From RBG-16-66-20 sp036262835 (lineage in GTDB: Bacteria > Pseudomonadota > Gammaproteobacteria > Burkholderiales > SG8-39), in contig DATAID010000092.1 in the NCBI GenBank assembly GCA_036262835.1, positions 27,407 to 91,406 of the forward strand: a stretch of DNA of 64,000 nt, written 5' to 3'. The notes under the pieces are model-generated. The model did no database searches. It was not told the origin of the DNA and saw only the letters and a list, made by a program, of their open reading frames with translations. Below, in pieces: positions 49,607 to 58,284 of this stretch. The position numbers and the translations under genes were made by a program. Every line of letters starts with the position of its first letter. The first letter of the stretch is position 1.

Positions 49607-49846
49607 ATGGAAAACATCGAGCAGCGCGTAAAAAAAATCATCGCCGAGCAGCTCGGCGTGAACGAGGCCGAGATCAAGAACGAGTCCTCGTTCGTCGATG
49701 ACCTCGGCGCGGACTCGCTTGACACCGTCGAGCTGGTCATGGCGCTCGAGGAGGAGTTCGAGACCGAGATTCCCGACGAGGACGCCGAGAAGATCACCAC
49801 CGTCCAGCAGGCCATCGACTACGTGAAGTCGCACGCCAAGGCTTGA
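49607..49846 (+). CDS. acpP: Acyl carrier protein
   Basis: 79 residues, acidic. Phosphopantetheine site Ser37 in LGADSLDTVELVMALEEEF. It carries growing acyl chains for FabH, FabG and FabF, and serves lipid A and phospholipid enzymes. Codons 9-11 form an eight-base A run (49630-49637), unusual in a GC-rich genome. The AcpS that modifies it is encoded at 61294. Confidence 0.98.
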   Translation: MENIEQRVKKIIAEQLGVNEAEIKNESSFVDDLGADSLDTVELVMALEEEFETEIPDEDAEKITTVQQAIDYVKSHAKA

Positions 49847-49858
49847 TCCGCGCCGCCC

Positions 49859-51097
49859 GTGCAACGCCGCAGAGTCGTCGTCACCGGGCTTGGCATCATC
49901 AGCCCGGTGGGCAATACCGTTCCGGAAGCCTGGAGTAGCGTCCTCGCCGGAAAATCCGGCATCACCCGCGTCACCCGCTTCGACCCCTCGCGCCTCGCCA
50001 GCCAGATCGCGGGGGAGGTGAAGGGCTTCGACGTCTCGCAATATCTTTCTGCTAAAGAAGCGAGACGCATGGACACCTTCATCCACTACGGCATGGCCGC
50101 CGGCCTGCAGGCCTGGAAGGATTGCGGGATCGCGCTCACGCCGGAGAACGCCGAGAGGATCGGCATCAACTTCGGCTCGGGCATCGGCGGTCTGCCGCTG
50201 ATCGAGGAAATGCACGACGAGCTGAAGAAGAGCGGGCCGCGGCGCATCTCGCCCTTCTTCATTCCCGGCACGATCATCAACATGATCGCCGGCAACCTCT
50301 CGATCATGCTCGGCACCAAGGGCCCGAACCTGGCCATCGTCACCGCCTGCACCACCTCGACGCATTGCATCGGCGAAGCGGCGAAGTCGATCCGCTACGG
50401 CGAGGCCGACGTGATGATCGCGGGCGGCGCCGAGGCGACGGTGACCGAGCTCGCGATGGGCGGCTTTGCCGCGGCGCGCGCGCTTTCCACCCGCAACGAC
50501 GACCCGGCGGGCGCGAGCCGCCCCTGGGACAGGGACCGCGACGGCTTCGTGCTTGGCGAGGGCGCGGGCGCCGTGGTGCTAGAGGAGATGGAGCACGCGA
50601 AAAAGCGCGGCGCCACGATCTATTGCGAGCTCGCCGGCTACGGCGTGTCGGCCGACGCCTATCACATGACCGCGCCCGCCGAGGACGGCGACGGCGCCTT
50701 CCGCTGCATGCGCAACGCGCTCAAGGACGCGGGGCTCGACGCCGGCAGCGTCGACTACGTCAACGCGCACGGCACCTCCACGCCGCTCGGCGACATCGCC
50801 GAGACGATGGCGGTGAAGCGCGCGCTCGGCGATCGCGCCGGCAAGGTGGCGGTCAACTCGACCAAGTCGATGACCGGGCACCTGCTCGGCGCCGCCGGCG
50901 GGATCGAGGCGGTGTTCACGATCCTCGCGCTGCGCGAGCAGGTCTCGCCGCCGACGATCAACCTGCAGAACCCCGACCCGAAGTGCGACCTGGACTACGT
51001 GCCGAACGAGGCGCGCAAGATGACGATTCGCACCGCGCTGTCGAACTCCTTCGGCTTCGGCGGCACGAACGGCACGCTCGTTTTCAACCGGGCTTGA
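49859..51097 (+). CDS. fabF: Beta-ketoacyl-ACP synthase II
   Basis: 412 residues from GTG 49859. It elongates acyl-ACP with malonyl-ACP. RRVVVTGLGIISPVGN, catalytic Cys164 in VTACTTSTHCIG, histidines in VNAHGTSTPLGD and KSMTGHLLGAAGG, and the FGFGGTNG end are present. The ribosome site is weak, so translation may be coupled to acpP. Its stop overlaps a TTG that opens the next gene. Confidence 0.97.
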   Translation: MQRRRVVVTGLGIISPVGNTVPEAWSSVLAGKSGITRVTRFDPSRLASQIAGEVKGFDVSQYLSAKEARRMDTFIHYGMAAGLQAWKDCGIALTPENAERIGINFGSGIGGLPLIEEMHDELKKSGPRRISPFFIPGTIINMIAGNLSIMLGTKGPNLAIVTACTTSTHCIGEAAKSIRYGEADVMIAGGAEATVTELAMGGFAAARALSTRNDDPAGASRPWDRDRDGFVLGEGAGAVVLEEMEHAKKRGATIYCELAGYGVSADAYHMTAPAEDGDGAFRCMRNALKDAGLDAGSVDYVNAHGTSTPLGDIAETMAVKRALGDRAGKVAVNSTKSMTGHLLGAAGGIEAVFTILALREQVSPPTINLQNPDPKCDLDYVPNEARKMTIRTALSNSFGFGGTNGTLVFNRA

Positions 51098-51561
51098 ACC
51101 GCGGTTCCTTGAGTACCGCATCCACCCTTCGGCTGGAGCTTTCGCCCTCCGCGGTTTTCGCCGGCCTCCTTCTTGTCGCCCATGCCGCCGCGGCCGTGTC
51201 GGCGCTGCTCGCGGTTCCGGGCGCCGCGGGCGCGGCGCTGGCCGCGCTCCTGATGGGACTGGGCGCGGCCTCGGCCTGGACCCGGGCCCTGCTGCGCGGC
51301 GCGAGCGCGCCGCGCGCGATCGAGATCGGCCCCTCGGGCGAAGCCGTGCTCGTCCGGGGCGACGGCAAGCGGCTGCCGGTGGCGGCGGTGCGCGGCGCCG
51401 GCGTGACGCGCGGCTGGGTCGCTTTGCGGTGTGGACGTGACGGATTTCTCGTTTGCGCGGGGATGCTCGGCGATGAGCCGCTCCGTCGGCTGCGACTCTG
51501 GGCGCTCTGGCAGAAACCTCCGGGCGCCGTGGCGCGGGGGCAACTGCAGGCCCGGGGATGA
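51094..51561 (+). CDS. Small membrane protein, possibly YgfX-like
   Basis: 155 residues from TTG 51094 (TTGA overlap), or 150 from TTG 51109. A short N-terminal part (LRLELSPSAVFAG) leads to two transmembrane helices (LLLVAHAAAAVSALLAV and AALAALLMGLGAASAWTRAL) and a C-terminal beta-rich soluble domain. This layout fits the YgfX family often placed before rpoE in betaproteobacteria, but similarity cannot be measured here. Function therefore open. Confidence 0.55.
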   Translation: MNRGSLSTASTLRLELSPSAVFAGLLLVAHAAAAVSALLAVPGAAGAALAALLMGLGAASAWTRALLRGASAPRAIEIGPSGEAVLVRGDGKRLPVAAVRGAGVTRGWVALRCGRDGFLVCAGMLGDEPLRRLRLWALWQKPPGAVARGQLQARG

Positions 51562-51576
51562 GGCCCGCCGTGCGCC

Positions 51577-51604
51577 GAACTATTTGCAAACACCACTGTC
51601 TGTG
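51577..51604 (+). promoter_or_regulatory. Sigma-E-type autoregulatory promoter upstream of rpoE
   Basis: GAACTA (51577-51582) and TCTGTG (51599-51604) are separated by exactly 16 bases, close to the sigma-E consensus (GAACTT and TCTGA with 16-17 spacing). It lies 36 bases before the rpoE GTG. It implies that sigma-E drives its own operon, as in E. coli and Pseudomonas. Confidence 0.8.
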
Positions 51605-51639
51605 GCACATAGGCATGACGGGTAAGGGGCCCGTCGAAA

Positions 51640-52239
51640 GTGTCTGAGCGCGAAGTCGACCAGCAGTTGGTCGAGCGCGCGCAGCGCGGCGATAAGCGGG
51701 CCTTCGAGCTGCTGGTGGAGAAGTATCAGCGCAAGCTCGCCCGGTTGCTGGCACGCCTCATCCGGGATCCGGGCGAGGTGGAAGACGTGACGCAGGAAGC
51801 GTTCGTCAAGGCCTACCGGGCATTACCCTCGTTTCGCGGAGACAGCGCGTTCTATACGTGGCTGTACCGGATAGGCATCAACACCGCCAAGAACTACCTG
51901 GTGGCGATGGGCAGAAGGGCGCCGACCTCGACCGAAGTGGAAGCCGAGGAGGCGGAAGGCTATGAGGGAGGCGAGCAGTTGCGGGACATCAACACGCCTG
52001 AAAACGTGGTGCTGTCCAAGGAGATCGCGGCGACCGTGAACGCGGCGATCGAAGCGCTCCCCGAGGAGCTGCGCAGCGCGATCCAGCTGCGCGAGCTCGA
52101 GGGGATGAGCTACGAGGAGATTGCGAAGATGATGGATTGCCCGATCGGCACGGTGCGCTCGCGGATCTTCCGGGCGCGCGAGGCGATTGCGGAAAGGCTG
52201 AAGCCGCTGCTGGATTCGGCCAAGGACAAGAGGTGGTAG
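51640..52239 (+). CDS. rpoE: RNA polymerase sigma factor RpoE
   Basis: 199 residues from GTG 51640, behind AAGGGG. ECF sigma factor: region 2 (FELLVEKYQRKLARLLARLIRD, DVTQEAFVKAYRALPSFRGDSAFYTWLYRI) and region 4 (ALPEELRSAIQLRELEGMSYEEIAKMMDCPIGTVRSRIFRARE). It directs the envelope-stress response. It is followed by its anti-sigma factor, the RseB/MucB sensor and a periplasmic protease, the standard rpoE-rseA-rseB-mucD layout. Confidence 0.97.
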   Translation: MSEREVDQQLVERAQRGDKRAFELLVEKYQRKLARLLARLIRDPGEVEDVTQEAFVKAYRALPSFRGDSAFYTWLYRIGINTAKNYLVAMGRRAPTSTEVEAEEAEGYEGGEQLRDINTPENVVLSKEIAATVNAAIEALPEELRSAIQLRELEGMSYEEIAKMMDCPIGTVRSRIFRAREAIAERLKPLLDSAKDKRW

Positions 52240-52241
52240 GG

Positions 52242-52772
52242 GTGAAAGAGAAAATTTCGGCGATGATGGACGGCGAGCTCGAGCGCTTCGAGTCCGCCGG
52301 GGCGCTCAAGGCGCTCGAAGACGGGGGCGAGGGGCGCGAGAGCTGGCGCACCTATCATCTGATCGGCGACGCGATGCGCGATACGCGCGTGCTCTCGCCC
52401 GGCTTCGCGGACCGTGTCATCGCCAGGCTGAAGGAAGAGCCGACCGTGCTCGCGCCCGCCTTTTCGGCGGCGGGCCTGCGGGCCCGCCCGGCGGCGCGCT
52501 GGTCCGCGCTCGCCGCGAGCCTCGCGGCGGTCGCTTTCGTGGGCTGGGTGGCTTTCCTGCCCGAGCAGGAGGCCGCGCGCGCGCCCCAGGTGGCGACCGT
52601 GTTGCCCGCGGCCGCGCCGCGCGTCCAGCCGGCCGCCGACACGATGGTGGCCCCGCCGGACACCGCGGACGACTATCTGCTCGCGCACCAGGGCTACTCG
52701 CCGCGCAACTCGTTCCTTGGCGTGGCGCCTTACGTGCGCGTCTCGGGCGACACAGAGGCCCGCAGACGGTGA
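52242..52772 (+). CDS. rseA: Anti-sigma-E factor RseA/MucA
   Basis: 176 residues from GTG 52242. The N-terminal sigma-binding domain (EKISAMMDGELERFESAGALKAL, ESWRTYHLIGDAMRD) is cytoplasmic. One transmembrane helix (SALAASLAAVAFVGWVAFL) follows at about 85-104, then a periplasmic tail rich in Ala/Pro. On stress it is cleaved by DegS- and RseP-type proteases to free sigma-E. It overlaps rseB as GTGA. Confidence 0.93.
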   Translation: MKEKISAMMDGELERFESAGALKALEDGGEGRESWRTYHLIGDAMRDTRVLSPGFADRVIARLKEEPTVLAPAFSAAGLRARPAARWSALAASLAAVAFVGWVAFLPEQEAARAPQVATVLPAAAPRVQPAADTMVAPPDTADDYLLAHQGYSPRNSFLGVAPYVRVSGDTEARRR

Positions 52773-53722
52773 GGCGGGCGCTCGGCATCCTGGCGCTCGC
52801 CTGGGCGGGGTTCGCGCAGGCGCAGACGCCGCCGGAGGCCACGGCGCTGCTTCGCAAGATCTACCAGGCCACCGACAAGCTCTCCTACACCGGCATCTTC
52901 GTCTATACGCAGGGCGACAAGAGCGAGACCTCGCGCATCACGCGCGTGGCCGGCGAAGGCGGCGGCGTGGAGCGCGTCGAGGTGCTCGACGGGCCGCGGC
53001 GCGAGATCGTGCGCACGCGCGACAGCGTGCGCTGCTACCTGCCCGAGAGCCACACCGTGAAGGTCGAGCGGAACGACCAGCGCGCCTTCCCGGCGCTCCT
53101 GCCGGAGCGGGTCGCCGAGCTCGAGCGCAACTACACGATCTCGCGCGGGGCGCACAAGCGCATCGCGGGCTTCGACTGCGAGTCGGTCACCCTCACGCCC
53201 AAGGACGATTTGCGCTACGGCTACCGGCTGTGGGCCGACGTGGCGAGCGGCATGCTGCTCAAGGCCGAGACCTTCAACAAGAAGGGCAGCACGGTCGACC
53301 AGTTCACCTTCACGCAGCTGCACATCGGCAGCGTGCCGCGCGAGCGCGTGCGCACGCGCGAGGACGCGCGCAACTGGCGGGTCGAGGACGCGGCCGTGAC
53401 CCCGGCCAACCTCGCGCAGTCGGGCTGGATCGTCGCGGGCGACCTGCCCGGCTTTCGCAAGGTGATCGAGGTGCGACGCAAGCTCGGCGAGTCGCGACCG
53501 GCCGGCCAGGTCGTCTACTCCGACGGCCTCGCGGCGCTCTCGGTCTTCATCGAGCCCAAGTCCGGCCGCGCCGAGGCGGTGCGCCCGGGCCTGTCGACGC
53601 GCGGCGCCTTCCACATCTATACGCGCGAGGTCGCCAACCATATCGTCACCGTGGTGGGCGAGGCGCCCGCCGCGAGCGTGCAGCGCGTCGCCAATACCGT
53701 CGTCTTCCGTCCCCCGCAGTAG
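52769..53722 (+). CDS. rseB: Periplasmic sigma-E regulator RseB/MucB
   Basis: 317 residues from GTG (GTGA overlap). Signal peptide RRALGILALAWAGFAQA. The MucB/RseB N-terminal lipoprotein-like domain (ATDKLSYTGIFVYTQGDKSETSRITR, PRREIVRT) and the smaller C-terminal domain (ASVQRVANTVVF) are seen. It binds RseA and shields it from cleavage until misfolded porins or LPS appear. Confidence 0.94.
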   Translation: MRRALGILALAWAGFAQAQTPPEATALLRKIYQATDKLSYTGIFVYTQGDKSETSRITRVAGEGGGVERVEVLDGPRREIVRTRDSVRCYLPESHTVKVERNDQRAFPALLPERVAELERNYTISRGAHKRIAGFDCESVTLTPKDDLRYGYRLWADVASGMLLKAETFNKKGSTVDQFTFTQLHIGSVPRERVRTREDARNWRVEDAAVTPANLAQSGWIVAGDLPGFRKVIEVRRKLGESRPAGQVVYSDGLAALSVFIEPKSGRAEAVRPGLSTRGAFHIYTREVANHIVTVVGEAPAASVQRVANTVVFRPPQ

Positions 53723-53756
53723 CCTTTCGCAGTCCATACTCCCCGGAGAGGGAACC

Positions 53757-55208
53757 ATGAACTTCCTGAAAAGCCTCATTGCGTTCATCGCGCTCGCGGT
53801 GGCCGCGCCGCTCTTCGCCCAGGGCCGCGACCTGCCCGACTTCACGCGCCTGGTGGAGGAGGAGGGGCCGGCGGTGGTCAACATCAGCGCGACGCAGACC
53901 ATGCGCCGCTCCGGCGCCGTCCCGCAGTTCCCGGGGATGGAGAACGAGGAGGGGCAGGAATTCTTCCGGCGCTTCTTCCCGCAGCGGCCGCAGCCCGGCC
54001 CGGGTCAGGGGCCGCAGCAGGGTCCGCGCCAGGAGGCGCGCTCCCTCGGCTCGGGCTTCATCATCAGCAAGGACGGCTTCATCCTCACCAACGAGCACGT
54101 CGTCGAGGGCGCCGACGAGATCACCGTCAAGCTCACCGACAAGCGCGAGTTCAAGGCGAAAGTGATCGGCGCCGACAAGCGCACCGACATCGCGCTCATC
54201 AAGATCGAGCCCGGCGGCTCGCTGCCCACCGTCAAGCTCGGCGACCCGGGCAAGCTCAAGGTCGGCGAATGGGTGATCGCGATCGGCTCGCCCTTCGGCT
54301 TCGAGAACACGGTCACCGCCGGCATCATCTCGGGCAAGGGCCGGGTCATGCAGGACGCGAACCTCGTGCCCTTCCTGCAGACCGACGTCGCCATCAACAT
54401 CGGCAACTCGGGCGGGCCGCTCTTCAACATGCGCGGCGAGGTCGTCGGCATCAACTCGCGCCTCTTCAGCCCGACCGGCACCAACCTCGGCATCGCTTTT
54501 GCCATTCCGATCGACGTCGCGCTCGACGTGCAGCAGCAGCTGCAGGCGAAGGGCCGGGTCTCGCGCGGGCGCATCGGCGTGGTCATCCAGGAGGTGAGCC
54601 GCGACCTCGCGACCTCGTTCAACCTGGACCGCCCGCGCGGCGCGCTCGTGGTCACGGTGGAGAAGGGCAGCCCGGCCGAGAAGGCGGGCGTGGAGGCGAG
54701 CGACATCATCACCAAGTTCAACGGCAAGCCGGTCGAGTCGCAGAGCGACCTGCCGCGCTTCGTGGGCGCGACGCGGCCCGGTTCGAAGTCGGAGCTCGAG
54801 GTGTGGCGCAAGGGCAGCACCAGGCAGCTCGCCATCACCGTGGGCGAGCTGCAGGACGAGCGCATCGCCTCCACCGACGAGACCCCGCGCACGCCCAAGC
54901 CCACGCCGCTCGCCACCAACCGCCTGGGCATCGCGGTGAGCGAGCTGACGGCCAAGCAGAAGGAGGACCTGAAGCTCGCCTCGGGCCTCGTGGTGATGGA
55001 GGTGCGGCCCGAAGCGCGCGCCGAGGTGCGCCGCGGCGACATCCTGCTCACCCTCGTGCACAAGGGCCAGCACACGGAGCTCAAGTCGGTCGACCAGTTG
55101 AACCAGCTCCTCGCCGGGCTGGACAAGAACTCGGTCATCACGCTCAAGGTGCGGCGCGGCGACTCCATGGCCTTCGTCACGGTCAACGGCCTGACCGACA
55201 AGGGCTGA
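53757..55208 (+). CDS. mucD: DegP/MucD-family periplasmic serine protease
   Basis: 483 residues. Signal peptide ending PLFAQG; the trypsin-like domain has His114 (LTNEHVV), Asp144 (RTDIALI) and Ser218 (GNSGGPLFN). Two PDZ domains follow (about 260-350 and 385-475). A glutamine/proline-rich loop before the protease domain (QPGPGQGPQQGPRQ) is a DegQ/MucD feature. It removes misfolded envelope proteins and dampens sigma-E activity. GGAGAGGGA precedes the ATG. Confidence 0.94.
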   Translation: MNFLKSLIAFIALAVAAPLFAQGRDLPDFTRLVEEEGPAVVNISATQTMRRSGAVPQFPGMENEEGQEFFRRFFPQRPQPGPGQGPQQGPRQEARSLGSGFIISKDGFILTNEHVVEGADEITVKLTDKREFKAKVIGADKRTDIALIKIEPGGSLPTVKLGDPGKLKVGEWVIAIGSPFGFENTVTAGIISGKGRVMQDANLVPFLQTDVAINIGNSGGPLFNMRGEVVGINSRLFSPTGTNLGIAFAIPIDVALDVQQQLQAKGRVSRGRIGVVIQEVSRDLATSFNLDRPRGALVVTVEKGSPAEKAGVEASDIITKFNGKPVESQSDLPRFVGATRPGSKSELEVWRKGSTRQLAITVGELQDERIASTDETPRTPKPTPLATNRLGIAVSELTAKQKEDLKLASGLVVMEVRPEARAEVRRGDILLTLVHKGQHTELKSVDQLNQLLAGLDKNSVITLKVRRGDSMAFVTVNGLTDKG

Positions 55209-55210
55209 GC

Positions 55211-55216
55211 TAAAAT
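55211..55216 (+). promoter_or_regulatory. Possible -10 box for lepA
   Basis: TAAAAT directly after the mucD stop, the same hexamer as before pyrG and acpP. If used, the hairpin at 55231-55257 would be inside the lepA leader rather than a simple terminator. No clear -35 box was found. Confidence 0.35.
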
Positions 55217-55230
55217 AGCAAGGCATTCCG

Positions 55231-55263
55231 GAGGGTGCCCCCGGCGGGGGTACCCTCTTTGTT
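55231..55263 (+). terminator. Hairpin with T-rich tail between mucD and lepA
   Basis: A strong stem pairs GAGGGT (55231-55236) with ACCCTC (55252-55257) and CCCC with GGGG inside, followed by TTTGTTTG. It looks like an intrinsic terminator of the sigma-E operon, but it lies just 11 bases before the lepA start, so partial read-through or attenuation of lepA is possible. Confidence 0.75.
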
Positions 55264-55273
55264 TGTGCCCTCA

Positions 55274-57076
55274 ATGTCCCAGAGCCGCATCCGCAACTTT
55301 TCCATCATCGCGCACATCGACCACGGCAAGTCGACGCTGGCGGACCGCTTCATCCAGCTCTGCGGCGGCCTCGCCGAGCGCGAGATGCAGGCGCAGGTGC
55401 TCGACTCCATGGACCTCGAGCGCGAGCGCGGCATCACCATCAAGGCGCAGACCGCGGCGCTCGAGTACCGCTCGAAGGATGGCCAGACCTACCTGCTCAA
55501 TCTCATCGACACGCCCGGCCACGTGGACTTCTCCTACGAGGTGAGCCGCTCGCTCGCCGCCTGCGAGGGCGCGCTGCTCGTCGTGGACGCCTCGCAGGGC
55601 GTGGAAGCGCAGACCGTGGCCAACTGCTACACGGCGACCGAGCAGGGCGTCGAGGTGATCCCGGTGCTGAACAAGATCGACCTGCCCTCGGCCGACCCCG
55701 AAGGCGCGATCCAGGAAATCGAGGACGTGATCGGCATTCCGGCCGGCGATGCGCTGCGCGTGAGCGCGAAGACGGGCGAGGGCGTGGCCGAGATCCTCGA
55801 GACGGTGATCCGGCGCGTGCCGGCGCCGGGTGGCGACCCGGAGGCGAAGCTGCAGGCGCTCATCATCGACTCCTGGTTCGACAACTACGTCGGCATCGTG
55901 ATGCTCGTGCGCATGGTGGCGGGCACGCTCAAGCCGCGCGACAAGCTGCTGCTCATGAGCACCGGCGCGACGCACCCGTGCGAGCAGGTGGGCGTGTTCA
56001 CCCCCAAGTCCAAGCAGCGCGAGCAGCTCTCGGCGGGCGAGGTGGGCTTCGTCATCGCCGGGGTGAAGGAGCTGCGCGAGGCGAAGGTCGGCGACACGAT
56101 CACCCATGCCGACAAGCCGGCGGCGGCGCCGCTGCCCGGCTTCAAGGAGATCAAGCCGCAGGTCTTCGCCGGGCTCTATCCGGTCGAGGCGAACCAGTTC
56201 GGCGCGATGCGCGACGCGCTCGAGAAGCTGCACCTGAACGACGCCTCGTTCCAGTACGAGCAGGAGACCTCGCAGGCGCTCGGCTTCGGCTTTCGCTGCG
56301 GCTTCCTCGGGCTGCTGCACATGGACATCGTGCAGGAGCGCCTGGAGCGCGAGTACCAGATCGCGCTCGTCACCACGGCGCCCTCGGTCGTCTACGAGGT
56401 GCTGCTGCGCGACGGCAGCGTCGAGACCGTGTCCAACCCGGCCAAGCTCCCCGATCCGTCGAAAATCGAGGAGATCCGCGAGCCGACGATCGCCACGACG
56501 ATCTTCCTGCCGCAGGAGTACGTCGGGCCGGTGATGACGCTTTGCCTGCAGAAGCGGGGCGTGCAGACGAACCTGCACTATTCGGCGCGCCACGTCGTGA
56601 TGTCCTACGACCTGCCGCTCTCAGAGGTGGTCATGGATTTCTTCGACAAGCTGAAGTCGCTGACGCGCGGCTACGGGTCGCTCGACTACGAATTCAAGGA
56701 ATATCGACCCGCCGACGTGGTGCGGCTCGACGTGCTGGTGAACGGCGACAAGGTCGACGCGCTCTCGGTGATGGTGCACCGGGAGACCGCCCAGTACCGC
56801 GGCCGCGAGGTCGTGTCGCGCCTGCGCAGCCTCATCCCGCGCCAGATGTTCGACGTCGCCATCCAAGCGGCGATCGGCTCCAATATCCTCGCCCGAGAGA
56901 CCGTCAAGGCGCTGCGCAAGAACGTGCTGGCGAAGTGCTACGGCGGCGACGTGACGCGCAAGAAGAAGCTGCTGGAGAAGCAGAAGGAGGGCAAGAAGCG
57001 CATGAAGCAGGTCGGCTCGGTGGAGATCCCCCAGGAGGCCTTCCTCGCCGTGCTGCAGCGGGACGAGAAGGCGTGA
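55274..57076 (+). CDS. lepA: Elongation factor 4 (LepA)
   Basis: 600 residues from ATG 55274. Translational GTPase: AHIDHGKSTL (G1), ERGITIKAQT (G2), DTPGHVDF (G3), NKIDLP (G4) and SAKTGEG (G5), then domains III-V and the LepA-only C-terminal domain (KALRKNVLAKCYGGDVTRKKKLLEKQKEGKKRMKQ-type segment, residues about 555-590). It assists translation under stress. It overlaps lepB by GTGA, the usual lepA-lepB pair. Confidence 0.97.
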   Translation: MSQSRIRNFSIIAHIDHGKSTLADRFIQLCGGLAEREMQAQVLDSMDLERERGITIKAQTAALEYRSKDGQTYLLNLIDTPGHVDFSYEVSRSLAACEGALLVVDASQGVEAQTVANCYTATEQGVEVIPVLNKIDLPSADPEGAIQEIEDVIGIPAGDALRVSAKTGEGVAEILETVIRRVPAPGGDPEAKLQALIIDSWFDNYVGIVMLVRMVAGTLKPRDKLLLMSTGATHPCEQVGVFTPKSKQREQLSAGEVGFVIAGVKELREAKVGDTITHADKPAAAPLPGFKEIKPQVFAGLYPVEANQFGAMRDALEKLHLNDASFQYEQETSQALGFGFRCGFLGLLHMDIVQERLEREYQIALVTTAPSVVYEVLLRDGSVETVSNPAKLPDPSKIEEIREPTIATTIFLPQEYVGPVMTLCLQKRGVQTNLHYSARHVVMSYDLPLSEVVMDFFDKLKSLTRGYGSLDYEFKEYRPADVVRLDVLVNGDKVDALSVMVHRETAQYRGREVVSRLRSLIPRQMFDVAIQAAIGSNILARETVKALRKNVLAKCYGGDVTRKKKLLEKQKEGKKRMKQVGSVEIPQEAFLAVLQRDEKA

Positions 57077-57885
57077 GCTCGGTCACCTTCGGCTTCGCCG
57101 GCTTCCTGCTCGTGCTGCTCGTCGTCACGGGCGTCGTTTGGCTTTTTGAATTCGGATTTTTAAGGAAACACAGGAAAACCGACGCGAAACAGCCGTGGTG
57201 GGTCGAGTACTCGATCAGCTTCTTCCCGGTGATCCTGATCGTGTTCGTGCTGCGCTCGTTCCTGGTCGAGCCGTTCAAGATCCCCTCGGGCTCGATGATC
57301 CCGACGCTGCTGATCGGCGACTTCATCCTCGTCAACAAGTTCTCCTACGGCATCCGGCTCCCCGTCATCAACAAGAAGATCGTCGCGCTCGGCAGCCCCA
57401 AGCGCGGCGACGTGATGGTGTTCCGCTATCCGGACGATCCGTCGCTCGACTACATCAAGCGGGTGGTCGGCCTGCCCGGCGACCGGATCGAATACCAGTA
57501 CCGCAGCAAGCGCCTGTCGATCAACGGCGAGCTCGTGCCGGTGAGGCAGGTCGACGACTACCTGGCGCGCGACCGCATGCAGTACTCGCGCCGCTACGAG
57601 GAAAAGCTCGGCGGGGTCGAGCACGACATCCTGATCGAGGACGATCCGCAGGGCTCGGCGCCCATGCCGCCGCGCTCGTTCCCCCTCTCCGGCAATTGCC
57701 ACTACAATACGAGCGGTCTGGCGTGCACGGTGCCGTCGGGGCATTACTTCGTGATGGGCGACAACCGGGACAACTCGAGCGACAGCCGCGTCTGGGGGTT
57801 CGTGCCCGACGAGAACATCGTCGGCAAGGCGTTTTTCATCTGGCTCAACCTGAACGAGCTCGGCCGCTTCGGCGCGTTCCGGTGA
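57073..57885 (+). CDS. lepB: Signal peptidase I
   Basis: 270 residues from GTG 57073. Two N-terminal transmembrane helices (LLVLLVVTGVVWLFEFGFL and YSISFFPVILIVFVLRSFLV) place the active site in the periplasm. Catalytic Ser74 in PSGSMIPTL and Lys129 in YIKRVVGLPGD; GDNRDNSSDSRVWGFVPDENIVGKA (conserved box E) is split over residues 227-251. It removes signal peptides from exported proteins. The 57134-57190 stretch is unusually A+T-rich. Confidence 0.96.
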   Translation: MSSVTFGFAGFLLVLLVVTGVVWLFEFGFLRKHRKTDAKQPWWVEYSISFFPVILIVFVLRSFLVEPFKIPSGSMIPTLLIGDFILVNKFSYGIRLPVINKKIVALGSPKRGDVMVFRYPDDPSLDYIKRVVGLPGDRIEYQYRSKRLSINGELVPVRQVDDYLARDRMQYSRRYEEKLGGVEHDILIEDDPQGSAPMPPRSFPLSGNCHYNTSGLACTVPSGHYFVMGDNRDNSSDSRVWGFVPDENIVGKAFFIWLNLNELGRFGAFR

Positions 57886-57905
57886 GCGACCAAGGGAGAG
57901 AGAAC

Positions 57906-58256
57906 ATGCGCACAAAACAGCTCGGCGTCAGCCTGCTTGGCCTTCTCATGGCCTCCGTGGTCATCATCGCGGTGCTGCTGGTCGGCATGAAGCTCGCGCC
58001 GTCCTACATCGAGTTCTTTGCGATCAAGAAGGCGGTCAACTCCATCGCAAGCGAGAAAAACGGCGCCTCGGTCGCGGAAATCCGCAAGTCCTTCGACAAC
58101 CACGCCACCATCGACGATATCAGCACCATCAAGGGCTCGGATCTCGAGATCACCAAGGAGGGCGGCTCGACGGTGATCCGCGCCGCCTACCGCAGGGAAG
58201 TTCCGCTCGTCGCCAACGTCGGGATGTACATCGACTTCGTCGCCGAGGGCAAGTAA
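57906..58256 (+). CDS. DUF4845 membrane protein
   Basis: 116 residues. One N-terminal transmembrane helix that resembles a type IV pilin start (GVSLLGLLMASVVIIAVLLVGMK), then a small soluble domain (YIEFFAIKKAVNSIASE, NVGMYIDF). DUF4845 genes are regularly found between lepB and rnc in betaproteobacteria and pseudomonads. Function unknown; the pilin-like start may be coincidental. Confidence 0.85.
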   Translation: MRTKQLGVSLLGLLMASVVIIAVLLVGMKLAPSYIEFFAIKKAVNSIASEKNGASVAEIRKSFDNHATIDDISTIKGSDLEITKEGGSTVIRAAYRREVPLVANVGMYIDFVAEGK

Positions 58257-58284
58257 TCGCGCCCGCCGTTCGGCGTCAACGCGG

